From contig CM056567.1 in assembly GCA_029721515.1 (NCBI GenBank), positions 21,436,731 to 21,500,730 of the forward strand: a stretch of DNA of 64,000 bases, in the 5' to 3' direction. Every line of letters starts with the position of its first letter. Position 1 is the stretch's first letter. Under the pieces are notes generated by a model, which saw only the letters and a list, made by a program, of their open reading frames with translations, had not been told where the DNA came from and made no database searches. This DNA is from Synanceia verrucosa (lineage: Eukaryota > Chordata > Actinopteri > Perciformes > Synanceiidae). Below, one piece after another: positions 10,751 to 23,453 of the stretch. Both the position numbers and the translations under genes were made by a program.

Positions 10751-13350
10751 TCTCGAGTGATGTATACATGTTGATATTTCATAATGTTTTAATTTAGGTG
10801 TGTGTCACATTACCACCAAAAAAGTGGGAATCGGTCGACTATTTGGTTTGTGCATCAATGCACAGAGCTGCTTCTAAACAGTGTTGGTCAGATGGTGGAA
10901 TCATCTGTCACATGATGCTGTTGGGCCCAAAAAGACTGTATGAAACCCTAGCTCCTAAAAGTTATAATAGCAAGTGAATGACAGCTTTAGGCTCCACTGA
11001 GCCACTTTAATAGGAATGAAAGGTCAGTATTGTATCCACTTATCTCAATAATCCATAATTTAGATGTAAATGTGCAGTATACATGTCCAAAGAAAGCTCC
11101 TAAAACCAGAATAATACTGGCATGTCGCAGGTCTTGTTCAGAGTATCCAAAATAAGAATATCTGGAATAAGCTGTTAAACATGTTATCTGTGAGTTATCT
11201 GTCTTTACATAGAGTGGGTCGCTCAAACGGAGGCTTCCATGTCTTTCTGGTCTACAAAAACTACGAACTGCCAAGAGGGACATAAAGTACTACCTGCTAG
11301 TACCCATAGGTACCGTAGACCAGATCCAGCCAGAGGCCACGATTTTCTTTCCTTTCCAAAAGTGTGTTCTCTGCTCTGTGCTGCTGATGTCTGGTAACTG
11401 CTGAGGACAGCAGATAAGCTGTCACTGTTTATCTGTGACGTAGTGCTGCTTCACAGAAACACCATGGTTAAAGTCTAGGGTTGTCATTGGACCTGTATAG
11501 AAGCATTGGTTCTACACTCATTTCAATAAATGAGGGTGGGGGGTGGTTGGGGGGAGGCGTTGGGTAGCTGGTGGGCCCTCTTGCTCCGGGCCCCTGGGCT
11601 TGTTTGTGGCGCTGTGGGGCGTCTGGCTGTGCCTCCTCTTGGTCCCTGGGGTTGTGTGTTTCTCTGTGGCTCTGGTCAGCTCTCTGGGCGATGCCTGCAG
11701 GGTGTTCCAGCTGCCTGGGCAGGACGGACGCTCGGCCAGCAGGACCCTGCTCAGTCATCTTGGCTGCTCTGGGTTTCGGTGTCAGTCACTCATGCATGTT
11801 GGATCAGGGTGTACAAACATCTGTTGTGTTCTGTTGTTGAGTACTAATGGGACCCTCCAGATTGGGCTAAATCACTCCTCAGGCTTTACTCTATGTTCAT
11901 GTTCTCTATGCATTTCTACACTATACATGTGCCCCCTGGTGCACAATTCTCTGCCAGTTTCAATTTTCAATTTTCAATTTTTTTTTTTACTTAATTGCTG
12001 TTTACTCATATTGGTTGATGGGATTATCACAGCAGCCCACATTCTTGATTTCTAATGGCACTGCCTGCTTGTACCCTTCCCCGCCCATCATATCTAGTCT
12101 TGCCTATCAGTTACTTGTTTCCTGTTCAATTCACAATAGAGCAGTACTTTCCTCTCTGGTTCTTAATAAGAAAATACAATGAAGAATGACAGAATAGTTT
12201 CCAGAGAGGGCTGGTGACAGTCACGCTCATTGTTACTTTACATCTTTCTACTATCTGCATGAGAGGAGGACAGAAAAACAAAGCAAACGTCTCTTTCCCT
12301 GTTTGATCTACTTTCATCATGACTTTGACTTCATGAACGAAGATGGAGGAGCTGGTTAAGATGTCTTTACAGGATGCAAATATCTGAACATTACTGAGAA
12401 TTTATTGATCTAAGGAACCAGAATGAGATGGTAAAGAAGAGAGAAGACTTTTACTGTGAAGGGTTGTTTGGACTGATGTTGACTACTTCCTGTCCGCTTT
12501 GAGATGTTAAAGAGCAGAAAGGAGAGATATTGTGTCTGTCCTCCTTTAATTACAACAAGGAGCTTTATTTTAAAATTATTTGGTGTCTTCCTTCATTTTA
12601 TTATAATAATGAGCTTTACTTTGAAAGTATTTGACAGCTCAGGTCACAGATTAATCAAAAGTACTGTAACCAATAGTGTAAGTAATGACTTCCAGCAATG
12701 AGTAATAGTAGAGGATTACTATTTAAAAGAGTAACTAGTAATGTGTAATCCTTAACTACCCTGGTAACACTGATGACATGTTGCTTCATCACCATGAACA
12801 CACACACTGTAGTTTAGTTAGACTCAGCCTCCACACACACCATCCTGTTGCCAGTAATACTCTCTGTAGAGCACCGCTGAAATGGTCCCCATCAGAGGCA
12901 CTGTTCCCCCCCGTTTGTTCAAACTACAGTGACCAGCTGTTTCAGGTCATTACTGAGCCTCAATGTCACGTGTAGCTGGCTTTAAATGAAGCTGGGTGCA
13001 GTGCAGCAGAACAGAGTCTTGAATGACAAGGAGCTCCTATAGTTTAGTTTGTTTTGTTCCTGTGAAAACTTCAGGATGACTTGTAACACTGGTGACCAGA
13101 ATCAGGTTGTCATGGTTACAACCATCTTCGACGACTTGGTTACTGTGACATTCTAGTGTCTATTTAAATGAATAAATGCTTCTTCAAATGGACACAAGTT
13201 AATATCTGCAGTATTTTTCACTAGGTTAAGGTGAGTGTGTGTTATGTACCAGCATGCTGCATGCAGAGCTCCTGGCCTGTGATTGGCTAAAGCTCATCTG
13301 TAACTACAGCTGCTGTTCAGGAGGGTTAGCATTCAACAGCTGCATGTCCA
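10750..13350. other. Intergenic DNA with an unclassified interspersed repeat
   Basis: No gene is supported. About 11525-12130 begins GC- and G-rich, passes into T-rich sequence, and resembles a repeat I have seen in percomorph genomes but cannot name. The overlapping open frames in its GC-rich half (up to 170 aa) show no protein features. The remainder is AT-rich unique-looking DNA. Confidence 0.4.
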
Positions 13351-13357
13351 CAGATAC

Positions 13358-13367
13358 ACACACACAG

Positions 13368-13456
<89 letters not shown>
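13358..13456. repeat. (CA)n microsatellite
   Basis: A nearly pure CA dinucleotide run of about 95 bp, slightly interrupted at its left edge. Confidence 0.95.
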
Positions 13457-13460
<4 letters not shown>

Positions 13461-13663
13461 TTCTGAGCTGGTTTCATTTCCTCGTCCTTTCTCTGTTTGT
13501 TCCCTCAGTGTGATTCACTTCAGGAAGTCCTCTGTGCTAACACTGTAGTGCTGGTCATGTGTCTGAGGTCAAAGCCTGCTTCTGAAAAACACACAGAAAG
13601 TCACATGAGACATTCATACAAAGTGATAGAATAATGTCTTTATACTCCGTAATAACCCCTTTA

Positions 13664-13722
13664 GAGCGGCAGTAGCTCAGCCTGTAGGGACTTATGCTGG
13701 GAACCAGAGGGTCACTGGTTCA
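13664..13722 (+). repeat. 5' fragment of a tRNA-derived SINE
   Basis: The words GCAGTAGCTCAGCCTGTAGG and GGTCACTGGTTCAACT match the A-box and B-box regions of a tRNA-headed fish SINE. The element is cut off shortly after the B box. Confidence 0.5.
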
Positions 13723-14582
13723 ACTAAAAATTACATTTAAGTACCCTTCTACTGTTTTTTTTTCAATCCTATTGTAGAGGAGAATCATTTCCAACAACCA
13801 CCACACTGGAGGACCTGTGATCACTCCAAACGGTACAGAAATGTCAGAGCACACAAACTAGTGGGAGGCAGCCTTAAAACCACTCCAGAGGATCTGAAAA
13901 CTTCATCTGGTATAGCCATGTACAGTATGAGACATGTCTCAGACACCCTAGGATCCATAAAGACTAGGTGGTGAAGACCAGGCTCCGAGTTATAGCTACT
14001 GCAGAAATGATCAGGTAGAGGGAGGAGATATGAGTGAGCTGATGATGAAGAGTCCCTGGTGCTCTGCACAGCAGCCCTCTGCTCATAGTGCTCCTAAATG
14101 TAGTGCTCACAATGTACCTGTATATATGTGATAGTTGTCATAAAGTTCTTCTTCTATATGCTAAAAAAGAAGGCCTGTTGAAGCACAGCCCAGTGAGAAT
14201 GTAAAAACATATTATAACTTACAGTATAATGATGGAGGCAGGCATCATGGTGCAGGAGAGAGGGGAAGACATTTGTGAAGAGTGTTAAGTGTGGCGTGTT
14301 TGTGTTTGTTTCAAAGACAAAAAATAATAACACTAGAAAATACTTCTTGTTGTATCATGATTAGATTAATGATCTGATGTGTTCCTTTCACCTGTTTTAA
14401 TATTCATGAAATGTGAAGAGATCTTCAAAGAAATACATAAACTGCATGAAATACATGCATGTGACTTCCAAGCGCTACCAGGTAAGAGACTGAGGCAGGG
14501 ATCCTGGAAAGAGATTGTTGAAGAATAGAAATATCCTGTGGCTTGTTAAAACATTTAAAGAACAAACAAATATGTTTTGCAG

Positions 14583-15338
14583 AATGATGAGATCAGGAAC
14601 TTTCTCCAAGTGGCCACTGCATTGGATCCACGCTTTAAACATAAATTGGGTGATGACACCATCTGGGACCAGATCCAGAGAAAGCTGATTGAACAGGTGA
14701 GATGTTATGCATGCATAACTGTTGTTTTCAGCCATTAGAATCTAAGATCTAAATGCTAATTATGTGCTTTGTAGTCAACAGAGGAAGACTGTGGAGCTGA
14801 TGGGGACACCATGCAGTCTGAGAATGAGGAGAAGGAGGATGAGCAGGAAAGTGTTAGTGTATGAACTGATATGATATAGGTCTTCAATTTAAATAATGAT
14901 CATGCCTCTTAATGGAGGTTTTCCCTTTTTTTAGTGATATTACTGATGAACCTTTTGTTTTGCTTTTAGCAACAGCCTCCCTGCAAACAGCCCAGGAAGA
15001 CTCCACTGGAGGAGCTGTTCGCTGAGGAAGAGGCACAGAACATAGTGTCACAGCAGAGCTCCATGTCCATCAAGAAACGAGTGTAGAGAGAGCTGCAGAT
15101 ATACCAAGAAGTTCCACCAATCCTTATGTCTGAGGACCCTGCTGCATGGTGGTGGAACCAACAAAAGACTTATCCTTTGCTGTCAGAGCTCGCTTTCTCC
15201 TATTTATGCGTTCAAGCTTCTTCTACACCCAGCGAACGTGTGTTCTCCACAGCAGGAGACACTATCAGTCCAGAACGCTCACGCATCCTGCCTGAGAAGG
15301 CAGATATGATCATTTTCCTAAACAAGAACTGTTTCTGA
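14583..15338 (+). pseudogene. hAT/ZBED-like transposase relic (C-terminal part)
   Basis: Three exon-like blocks joined by GT-AG introns keep frame: 14583-14696, 14775-14858 and 14970-15338. The first encodes a piece like the hAT core (ATALDPRFKHKL), the second an acidic linker. The third holds the C-terminal hAT dimerisation region (PLLSELAFSYLCVQASSTPSERVFSTAG, then LPEKADMIIFLN). An in-frame TAG at 15084-15086 interrupts the third block, and the N-terminal BED finger and catalytic core are absent upstream. AATAAA follows near 15508. It is either a dead element or a remnant of a domesticated ZBED-type gene. Confidence 0.65.
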
Positions 15339-16053
15339 TTTTATACAGTACCTGCTGCTAATCTGGACTGGGTTTTACAAGTTGTTTCTTGTTGTTTATT
15401 TGATATTCTGCACCAGGTTAGCCCATCAGTGGGAGCACGGTAACATGTTTAAGTACCTGCAGCATCATACAGTCATGTGTCATGTGTTTTCATGCGGTTT
15501 TCAAAAATAAAGCTCTCTTGAGGAAAGTGTACTCCTATGAAAATGTATTCATAATTTAGAATATTTATATTCAAGTTCATAAATTTGACATTTATATTGT
15601 AGTTGAAAACACCCCTGTGAGAAATTCATAGTGAAGTTCATAAAAGTAAAAAGTTTATAGAATTAAAATTGATGAAGAAGGTCAGACTATTTCATTCAGA
15701 AAGACCGTTGGTTAGTTAGCTCATTTAAAATATCCAAAACTTTTTTTGACTCTGCCTCTTAAAATAATCGGAATCGAGAATCGTCAGGAACCGGAATTGA
15801 ATAAAGGAATCGAAATTGGAATTGGAATCGTTCAAATTAAAACGATGCCCAACCCTACTTATAATGGACACATGATTAAACATGTATGAAAATAATGCTC
15901 CTGTCACGCTTGTAGGTATTGATTAGTAATTTTCCATCATCTTTTCATCATTAATTGTCTACGGATTAATGGATTAATGAATCTACTAATCAATTTGACA
16001 GAGGTGGTGCCCCGAAATTTAACGATCGCTTTATAAATTTAACCAAAGTGTAG

Positions 16054-16270
16054 TAACGCTACAGAACAGAATTACTTTATTGATCCCACCCTGGGAAATT
16101 ACATTGAAGCAACAGCAAGAAATGAAAAGTCAATGTTAAAAAGTAATATAAAAACATAAAAAGTGTCACTATTTACAGTATAAAGTAAAAGAAAGTAGAG
16201 CAATATAAAAATGCATGTACAGACAAATAATTAAACACATAGTTAAACAAAAGTAAACACCTCACACTGG
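16054..16270 (-). repeat. LINE/SINE 3'-tail-like repeat
   Basis: It begins with ACTTTATTGATCCCACCCTG and GGAAATTACA, a sequence found at the 3' ends of many teleost non-LTR elements. It continues into AT-rich sequence with no coding content. A similar T-rich/GGAAATTC-containing stretch lies at about 17926-18120. Confidence 0.4.
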
Positions 16271-17394
16271 ACGGTGGTCTAATAAATTTGTTAAGCACTG
16301 TACATTTTCTAAAAAAAAAAACTTTTTTCTTCTGGGTTGGACTCAAGACGATATCACACCAGGAAAGGTTTTTATTTTTCTTTATTGAAAGAATGACACT
16401 GAATTAGTTTCACTTTTAGTTTGACTAACATCCAATCACCTGCCAAGTGTGTTTTTACAGTACGGCTCTTCTGCAAACAGTTTTAGTGAAAGGTACATTT
16501 CCCATCAACCCTCAGCTTTCAACAGCCTGAGATAATCCTGATGACATCATCACACGAAGACTCCCCAGACTGAGTAGCACTCACCATGACTCGTAAATTC
16601 ATCAATTATAATTAGGATGATTCATCATTGGGATTACTAATGTTAGAGTTATGATCATCATGACTCATAATTACGATCCCATAAGTGCCTGAAATATAAT
16701 TCCATATCATGATGTGAAGAGGATTAAAACATCGTCCTTAGTGAAAGACCATCATGATCACATTATTGATGGTCAGATACCATGCCTCTCTAGCACACTG
16801 CTATCCCACCATGCTATGCTTTACCGAGAGTTTATCAATGTCATACGGTATGACCTAATTCAGGCATTAAAAAGTCTGGATATTGTTTCACCTCTCAGCT
16901 GCAGGGCCTGTCACTAGACTGAAAGCTCAGCCGGAGTTCATTCACATTATGTTTGTTAGGAGCATGATATTAGTCAATACTTCAGAAGTCTGACAGGTTC
17001 CCCCACTTTTTCATAACTTCCACTGTTACATTCACAGAGGAAAACAAACTCATCTCTTCCTGACACTCTGGCTGCTGAATATCAACAGAGCTCCTATTGG
17101 CTGAAGTGTGCTGCCATGTGTTCTGTGATTGGCTGAGATCCTTGGTCATGCTGGGGACATGCAGACAGAGCGTGTCGGCATCCTCAAGAGGAAATTTGTT
17201 TTTACAGAGCTGCTGGTTTCACACAGGAGGGACTTTCACTCACTCATCTGTCCATTCTGTGTCTCTGCCTATTCACCAAAGTCACTTTTACTCTGACAGT
17301 GTCAGTGTTATGTGTCAGTTATAACTTTATGACCTCCTGACCTCTGACACCTGAAGGTTTATTCTGTGCTATGTGACTCCTTTCTATGTTCAGC

Positions 17395-17870
17395 AGCATT
17401 AACTCTTCTGGTCTGTTGGATCAGACCACCAGGACCAGCCTTCACTCCCCACCTGCATCAGTGATCCTTGTCCTCTCATGACCCTGTCTCTGGTTCACCA
17501 CTGGTCCTTCCTTGGACCACTTTTGATAGATCCTGACCACTGCAGACCAGGAACAGACCACCAGAGCTGCAGTTCTGGAGATGCTCTGATCCAGTCCTCT
17601 AGACATCACTGTTTGTTTCTTATCGTCAAACTCCTGAAAAATCCTGATGCTGGAACATTTTTCCTGCTTCTAACATCAACTCTGAGGACTAAATGTCCAT
17701 TTGTTGTCTTATATATCCAGGAGCCATGATGAAGAGATGATCAGTGATATTCACTTCACCTGTCAGTGGTCAGGATGTTATAACTGATCACTGTTTGTCA
17801 CATAGAAGTGCTGTACATCACCTGTACATCAGCCTGTATATCAAGTTGTTCTAGTCGTAAATTAAAATAA
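17395..17870 (-). mobile_element. Inverted partial copy of the 9.7-10.2 kb Tc1-like element
   Basis: Read on the minus strand this repeats 9720-10190 closely: the leader, the start of the transposase region and a shared outer segment ending in AACTTGATATACAG. It adds a short stretch (about 17572-17600) missing from the first copy. No catalytic region is present. It ends in a TATAA-type simple repeat (about 17866-17925). Confidence 0.65.
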
Positions 17871-17925
17871 TATAATATAATATAATATAATATAATGTAA
17901 TGTAATATAATATAATATAATATAA
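17866..17925. repeat. (TATAA)n simple repeat
   Basis: About 60 bp of ATAATAT/TATAA pentamers with two TGTAA variants, at the edge of the truncated transposon copy. Confidence 0.85.
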
Positions 17926-18765
17926 GAAACAGCTTACTCATCCTGGAGGAAATTCTTTCACAAGAGTTGCCATACACTGTAGGAAAAAGTAAGGAGATTT
18001 AAAAGATTTAAAAATATATACAGTGCAGAATAATCCAGTCTGCTGCAAATCCAACAATATAAACAATACAACAATATACAAAAAATCTACAAAAACTATG
18101 AGAACAGAAGCATGCAAACATAAGTAAACTGTAAGCTGTCAACTAAGAGTTTAAATGTGACATGTGTATTTACATGTGCTGTTATAAACGGACATTAATA
18201 CACATATAGTGGTTATAGAACATTATGACATATGATCTATATGTCCCATAAGTTATTGCAGCAGTTTTCAAAGTAATACCATCAATTATTAATAAAAACG
18301 ATCACTTAAGGAGCACCGTAGCATAAGGTTTGACAAACCTTTGACAGCTTGATGATGATCTCTTTATTGTCAAAAGAAGAGCTCCTCTGAACGCTGTAGG
18401 TCTCTAGTTTGTTGTTGTGAAGTTTCATGAGGCTGTGACGTCTGGTGTCAAGGCTCTTTGGTCCACAACAATCAAACCCAATTTATTCAATCCCAAAATG
18501 ATTTAGTGACTCCAGTGTGCAGGAATATTCAAAAAGCCAATCTAACTTATTAATACTGCATCCAAATACTGTGACTGTCAAATGAAAGTATGGAGCTGTG
18601 AGTAATGAGTTTGAAGTTACTCATCTGGAAAATATGTACCAGGCAAGCACAACATGTGCTGAAATAAAGGTCAGATACAGGAGCAGTGCATCACTCATGA
18701 CGAAGCAATGCACAGGATGTGAACATGATGATCCAGGTGTGAAGATGAACTGCTGGAGGCTGAGC

Positions 18766-19766
18766 AACAGAGAGAAGGTCTGAACATGGCCACACTGAGA
18801 GAAGGTCCGAGAGACCGAACACAGAGAGAAGGTCCGAGAGACCGAACAACCGAGAGAAGGTCTGAGAGACCGAACAACCGAGAGAAGGTCTGAGAGACCG
18901 AACACCGAGAGAAGGTCTGAGAGACCGAACGCTGAGAGAAGGTCTGAACATGCCACACTGAGAGAAGGTCCGAGAGACCGAACGCCGAGAGAAGGTCCCA
19001 GAGACCGAACCCCGAGAGAAGGTCTGAACATGGCCACACTGAGAGAAGGTCGGAGAGACCGAACACCGAGAGAAGGTCTGAGAGACCGAACACCGAGAGA
19101 AGATCCGAGAGGCCGAACCCCGAGAGAAGGTCCGAGAGACCGAACACCGAGAGAAGGTCCGAGAGACCGAACACCGAGAGAAGGTCCGAGAGACCGAACA
19201 CCGAGAGAAGATCTGAGAGACCGAACACCGAGAGAAACCGAACACAGAGAGAAGGTCTGAGAGACCGAACACAGAGAAGGTCTGACAGACCGAACAACCG
19301 AGAGAAGATCTGAGAGACCGAACACCGAGAGAAACCGAACACAGAGAGAAGGTCTGAGAGACCGAACCCCGAGAGAAGATCTGAGAGGCCGAACGCCGAG
19401 AGGAGATCTGAGAGGCCGAACACCGAGAGAAGATCTGAGAGGCCGAACGCCGAGAGGAGATCTGAGAGACCGAACACAGAGAAGGTCTGACAGACCGAAC
19501 AACCGAGAGAAGATCTGAGAGACCGAACACCGAGAGAAACCGAACACCGAGAGAAGGTCTGAGAGACCGAACACCAAGAGAAACCGAACACCGAGAGAAG
19601 ATCCGAGAAACCGAACACCGAGAGAAACCGAATACCGAGAGAAGGTCCGAGAGCCCGAACACCGAGAGAAGGTCCGAGAGCCCGAACACCGAGAGAAGGT
19701 CCGAGAGCCCGAACACCGAGAGAAGGTCCGAGAGACCGAACCCCGAGAGAAGGTCCGAGAGCCTCT
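18766..19766. repeat. Minisatellite of about 27-bp units, roughly 37 copies
   Basis: The basic unit is close to GAGAGAAGGTCTGAGAG followed by ACCGAACACC. Shortened units lacking the GGTC part occur, as do three longer variants containing TGAACATG.CCACACT (about 18782, 18946 and 19026). Because 27 is a multiple of three and most units lack stops, several frames remain open for 300-400 codons on the minus strand. Those frames translate to tandem SLRSSLGVR/FGLSDLLSV-type repeats and have no start context or splice support, so I treat them as an effect of the repeat. Confidence 0.95.
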
Positions 19767-19779
19767 CTACCGCTTTGTG

Positions 19780-19810
19780 AGAACGAGAGAGAGAGAGAGA
19801 GAGAGAGGGA
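19780..19810. repeat. (GA)n simple repeat
   Basis: A short GAGAGA run directly after the minisatellite. Confidence 0.8.
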
Positions 19811-20090
19811 GGAGTAAACAGACTGAGGGAGTGAGGAATGTCTGGCTGCACCTTCAGCAAACCAACTGCAAAACAAATTTCACCATGACGACAGGAGGAC
19901 CTCCTCCTGACCTCAACCAAAACAGGAGCCCACTGAAAGCACTGACCCTGTAATATAAGCAGTGTGATATTCTAAAACAGATAATAGACACAACAGGCTT
20001 AACAATGGCGTCAATGTTTGCTCTTTGGAGTGAAACAACAACAAAGACCAGGTTAGATGAAGCCATCGAGTCTGATACAACGCAATGCTT

Positions 20091-21085
20091 TTAGTCATAT
20101 AGACTCAAACGGAGCATCAGATTGATGAAGAAAGAGGATTTAAGTGACTTTGAATGTGGCATGGTTGTTGGTATCAGACAGGCTGGTCTGAGTATTTCAG
20201 AAACTGCTGATCTACTAGGATTTTCACGACAACCATCTCTAGTGTTTACATAGAATGATCCAGAAAAGAGGAAATATCCAGTGAGAAAGATGCCTCGTTG
20301 ATGTAAGAGGTCACAGGAGAATGGACAGACTGGTTGGAGACGATAGAAAGACAACAGGAAGTGAAATAACCACTGGTTCAACCAAGGAAAGCAGAATATC
20401 ATGTGTGAAGCTCAACACTGGAGCCTTGAAGAAGATGGACTAGAGCAGCAGAAGAGCACACCTGGAGACACTGCTGTCAGCTAAGAACAGCAAACTGAGG
20501 CTACAGTTCACACAGGATCAACACAACTGGACAGTAGAAGATGGAGGAACGTTACCTGGTCTGACCAGTCTCCATTTCAGCTGAACATTCACATGGTAGA
20601 TGGTCAGAGTTTGGAGTAAACACCATGAAAGCATGGATCCATCCTGCCTTGTATCAATGGTTCAGGCTGCTGCTGGTCTAATGGTGGAGGATATTTTCTT
20701 TAGTACCAACTGAGCATGGTTTAAACACTGCAGCCTACCTGAGTATTGTTACTGACCATGTCCATCCCTTTATGACCACAGTGGACCATCTTCTGATGGC
20801 TACTTCCTGCAGGATAATGCTCCATGTCACAACGCTCAGATCATCTCAAGCTGGTTTCTAGAACATGTCAGAGAGTTCACTGGACTCCACAGTCACCAGA
20901 GCTAAATCCAATAGAACGTTTGAGATGTGGAGGAACAGAGATTCTCATCATAGATGAGCAGCAGCTGAGTGATGTTATCATGTTAATATGGAGCAAAATC
21001 TGTGAGGAATGTTTCCAACATCTTGTTGAAAGTCTGACACCAAGAATTAAGGCCAACCTTTTACTAACAAGGTGTACCTAATAAA
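20091..21085 (+). mobile_element. Degraded Tc1-like transposon, second family
   Basis: The fragments read as a Tc1-type transposase in shifting frames: an N-terminal helix-turn-helix part (about 20125-20230), a piece ending LQDNAPCHN (about 20810-20835) and SPELNPIER (about 20890-20920). The last two carry the second D and the E of the DDE triad. The first acidic site reads SDQ where a Tc1 enzyme has SDE. The right terminus (AAGGTGTACCTAATAAAATGGC, about 21070-21090) is present and the left terminus is missing. It abuts a (TA)n microsatellite, fitting the TA target preference. An inverted, internally deleted relative lies at 24913-25420. Confidence 0.65.
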
Positions 21086-21094
21086 ATGGCAGGA

Positions 21095-21096
<2 letters not shown>

Positions 21097-21147
<51 letters not shown>
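21097..21147. repeat. (TA)n microsatellite
   Basis: About 50 bp of pure TA next to the Tc1-like terminus. Confidence 0.95.
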
Positions 21148-21153
<6 letters not shown>

Positions 21154-21460
21154 TTTACAGCTCACTGCCAATGAAAATGTGTTTTCTTACTGAGGCATGC
21201 TGGGAAACAAGTTCTTGACAGAGTTGGTTCTTCTGGGTGCTTCTCTGATCAGTCTGCTTTAGAGAGAGCATGGATCTGGACTGAAGTGGCTTTACGCACA
21301 GCTGCACTACTTCCTGCAACCAGCTCCTTTATTTCCTGTCTGCCATTATTGGACAAACTGATTAATCTGATTAATGAGGTGTGTCTGACCTCAGTCATCA
21401 CAACAACAACTAGAAAAACAAAACAACTCAAAAAGTCTCTATTTTGTCGCTAAATGTTCT

Positions 21461-22022
21461 TTGCTCTTAAATGTGTTTACATGTTGTTTTTAATGTCTAA
21501 TCATATAAAGCACTTTGAGTTATCTTGTGTATAAAATGCACTATATAATTAACGCTGTCTTGCCAAGAGGAGGAGGACGTTAGAGTAAGGCCAGTGGAGG
21601 AGGGACGCAAAAATCACAACATCTTGACAACATCGTCCATAACTTTTTGAGTTATTTTGCAAACCAACAAACAAACCCTGGTGAAAAAATAACCTTCTTG
21701 GTGGAGGTAATAATCAGACACACCTGGATAAATCAGTTTGTCCAGTAATGTAAGACAGGAAATAAAGGAGCTGGCTGAAGTTCAGGAAGTAGTGCAGCTG
21801 GGCATAAAGCCCATTTGTCCACACCTGAACACCAGTCCCTCCTGTCTGTGTGGCAGATAGATGTTGTGATTTTTGCATCCCTCCTCCACTGGCCTTACTG
21901 TAACGTCCTCCTCCTCTTGGCAAGACAGCTTTATTTATATAGTGCATTTCATACACAAGATAACTCAATGTGCTTTATATGATTAGACATTAAAAACAAC
22001 ATGTAAACACATTTAAGAGCAA
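21461..22022. repeat. Large inverted repeat (arms about 165-175 bp)
   Basis: The arms are 21461-21625 and, in reverse, 21846-22022, matching at roughly 95% by eye, including CTTGCCAAGAGGAGGAGG and its complement. A second inverted match pairs about 21295-21395 with 21720-21810, but in the other order relative to the main arms. That points to a repeated interspersed unit copied in opposite orientations rather than a simple hairpin. Confidence 0.6.
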
Positions 22023-22029
22023 AGAGACT

Positions 22030-23230
22030 TGTGGCTGACTTCACTTCTATGGGCAGCTTGTTTGTGTGCAGCCTCACAGCTAAATGCTGCTCCACCATGT
22101 TTGGTTTGACCTGAGTGTGCAGATCTGAGAGCCCTGCTGGCTTCACATTCCTTTAGCATGTCTTTCACATGTACACTGGCCTAAACCATTCAGTGGTTTA
22201 TAGAACTTCTCTTTAAAGTCTTTAAAGACAGAAAATCTGACTTCTCTGGACTCCAGATAATTGATAAGTTATTAGATGAAAGTGTTTTGGCAGGAACACG
22301 GATACATTGTGTCACTCGTAGCGCTCTTGTTATTCTCCAATCAGTGTCCTTGTTCTCACCGCAGCCTTCTGCCTCTCCCCTTCAAGGCTGGACTTCTCTG
22401 TTACACAAACAAGTGAACGTGAAGCCAGCCTTTCCTGTTCCCACCATCGAGCTGCACCAGTGTTCATGCGTGAGCTTTAGAAAGTGTCTTAATAAGGCTT
22501 CAGAGTTTGAACCAGCTATTGGCTCAGTTGAAGGTGTACAGTGGGTAGTAGTGGACCAAAATGGACCAAAGGGGTCAGTAGTGACAGCTGCAGCTCTAAC
22601 CTTTCAATTCAGGGAAGTTGTGTTCCTTGAAATGCTTTAGGAAGGTCGTGCTGGAGTTACTTTGTACGGCTGCAACTTTTACTTGAACAGCCCTCCTGTT
22701 TGAGTGTGAGGCCTCCTGCAGTCTGTTGTTATCAGCAGCATGAGTGTGCTTTTATTAATGTGATGCTGAACGCCTTCCAGTCACTACTTGGCTGTCCTTG
22801 AGGCATACCTGTGGGTAAACACTCAGAGGACATTCAGGTCCCCACCCTGTGTACTGTGTGCTTGTTTACTGCTTTCATGTTACATAATGTACTTTTCTTC
22901 TCCTGACAGAGGGAAGCTCATTCTCAACATGTTGACCTGAGGAGACAAAGAGCCGTCACAACATGAGGAAATACATACTTCAGGGACGATTCTGTGTACT
23001 GGGAGCTGAGTGTCCCATTTCCTGGAAATATCAAATACTCTTCATACTTTACACTGTTTGGAATAGACCAAAAATATTTCATAAATATGCAGCATGCTAG
23101 AATAACATGACATGACTTGTGAAAGGAACATTCGCTCAGACTTCACTGTTTATTGCACAGTCTTTATTCAGTCATCATACACAATAAATATAATCAACAT
23201 AATGTTATTAGTGTGTATCATGAACTCACT
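22030..23230. other. Intergenic DNA without a recognised feature
   Basis: I see no gene or repeat that I can name. A plus-strand open frame at 22287-22640 has no recognisable domain. Confidence 0.4.
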
Positions 23231-23239
23231 GAACAGGCT

Positions 23240-23393
23240 TATATATATATATACGTATGTATGTATGTGTATATATACATATACACATACATACATACGT
23301 ATGTATATGTATATGTATATATACGTGTATATATATACATACGTATGTATGTATATATATACACGTATATATACACATACATACATACGTATG

Positions 23394-23453
<60 letters not shown>

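Noticed and set aside
11530..12055. Plus-strand frames of up to 170 codons in GC-rich DNA
   Set aside because: Composition-driven, within a probable interspersed repeat, several frames open at once.
18621..19920. Three overlapping minus-strand open frames of 318-409 codons
   Set aside because: They are created by the 27-bp tandem repeat, which stays open in several frames at once; no splice, start or domain evidence.
20091..20402. Open frame of 103 codons with a near-twin at 25217-25483
   Set aside because: The similarity comes from two copies of one Tc1-like element read antisense to its transposase.
22287..22640. Plus-strand frame of 117 codons
   Set aside because: No domain or splice partner.
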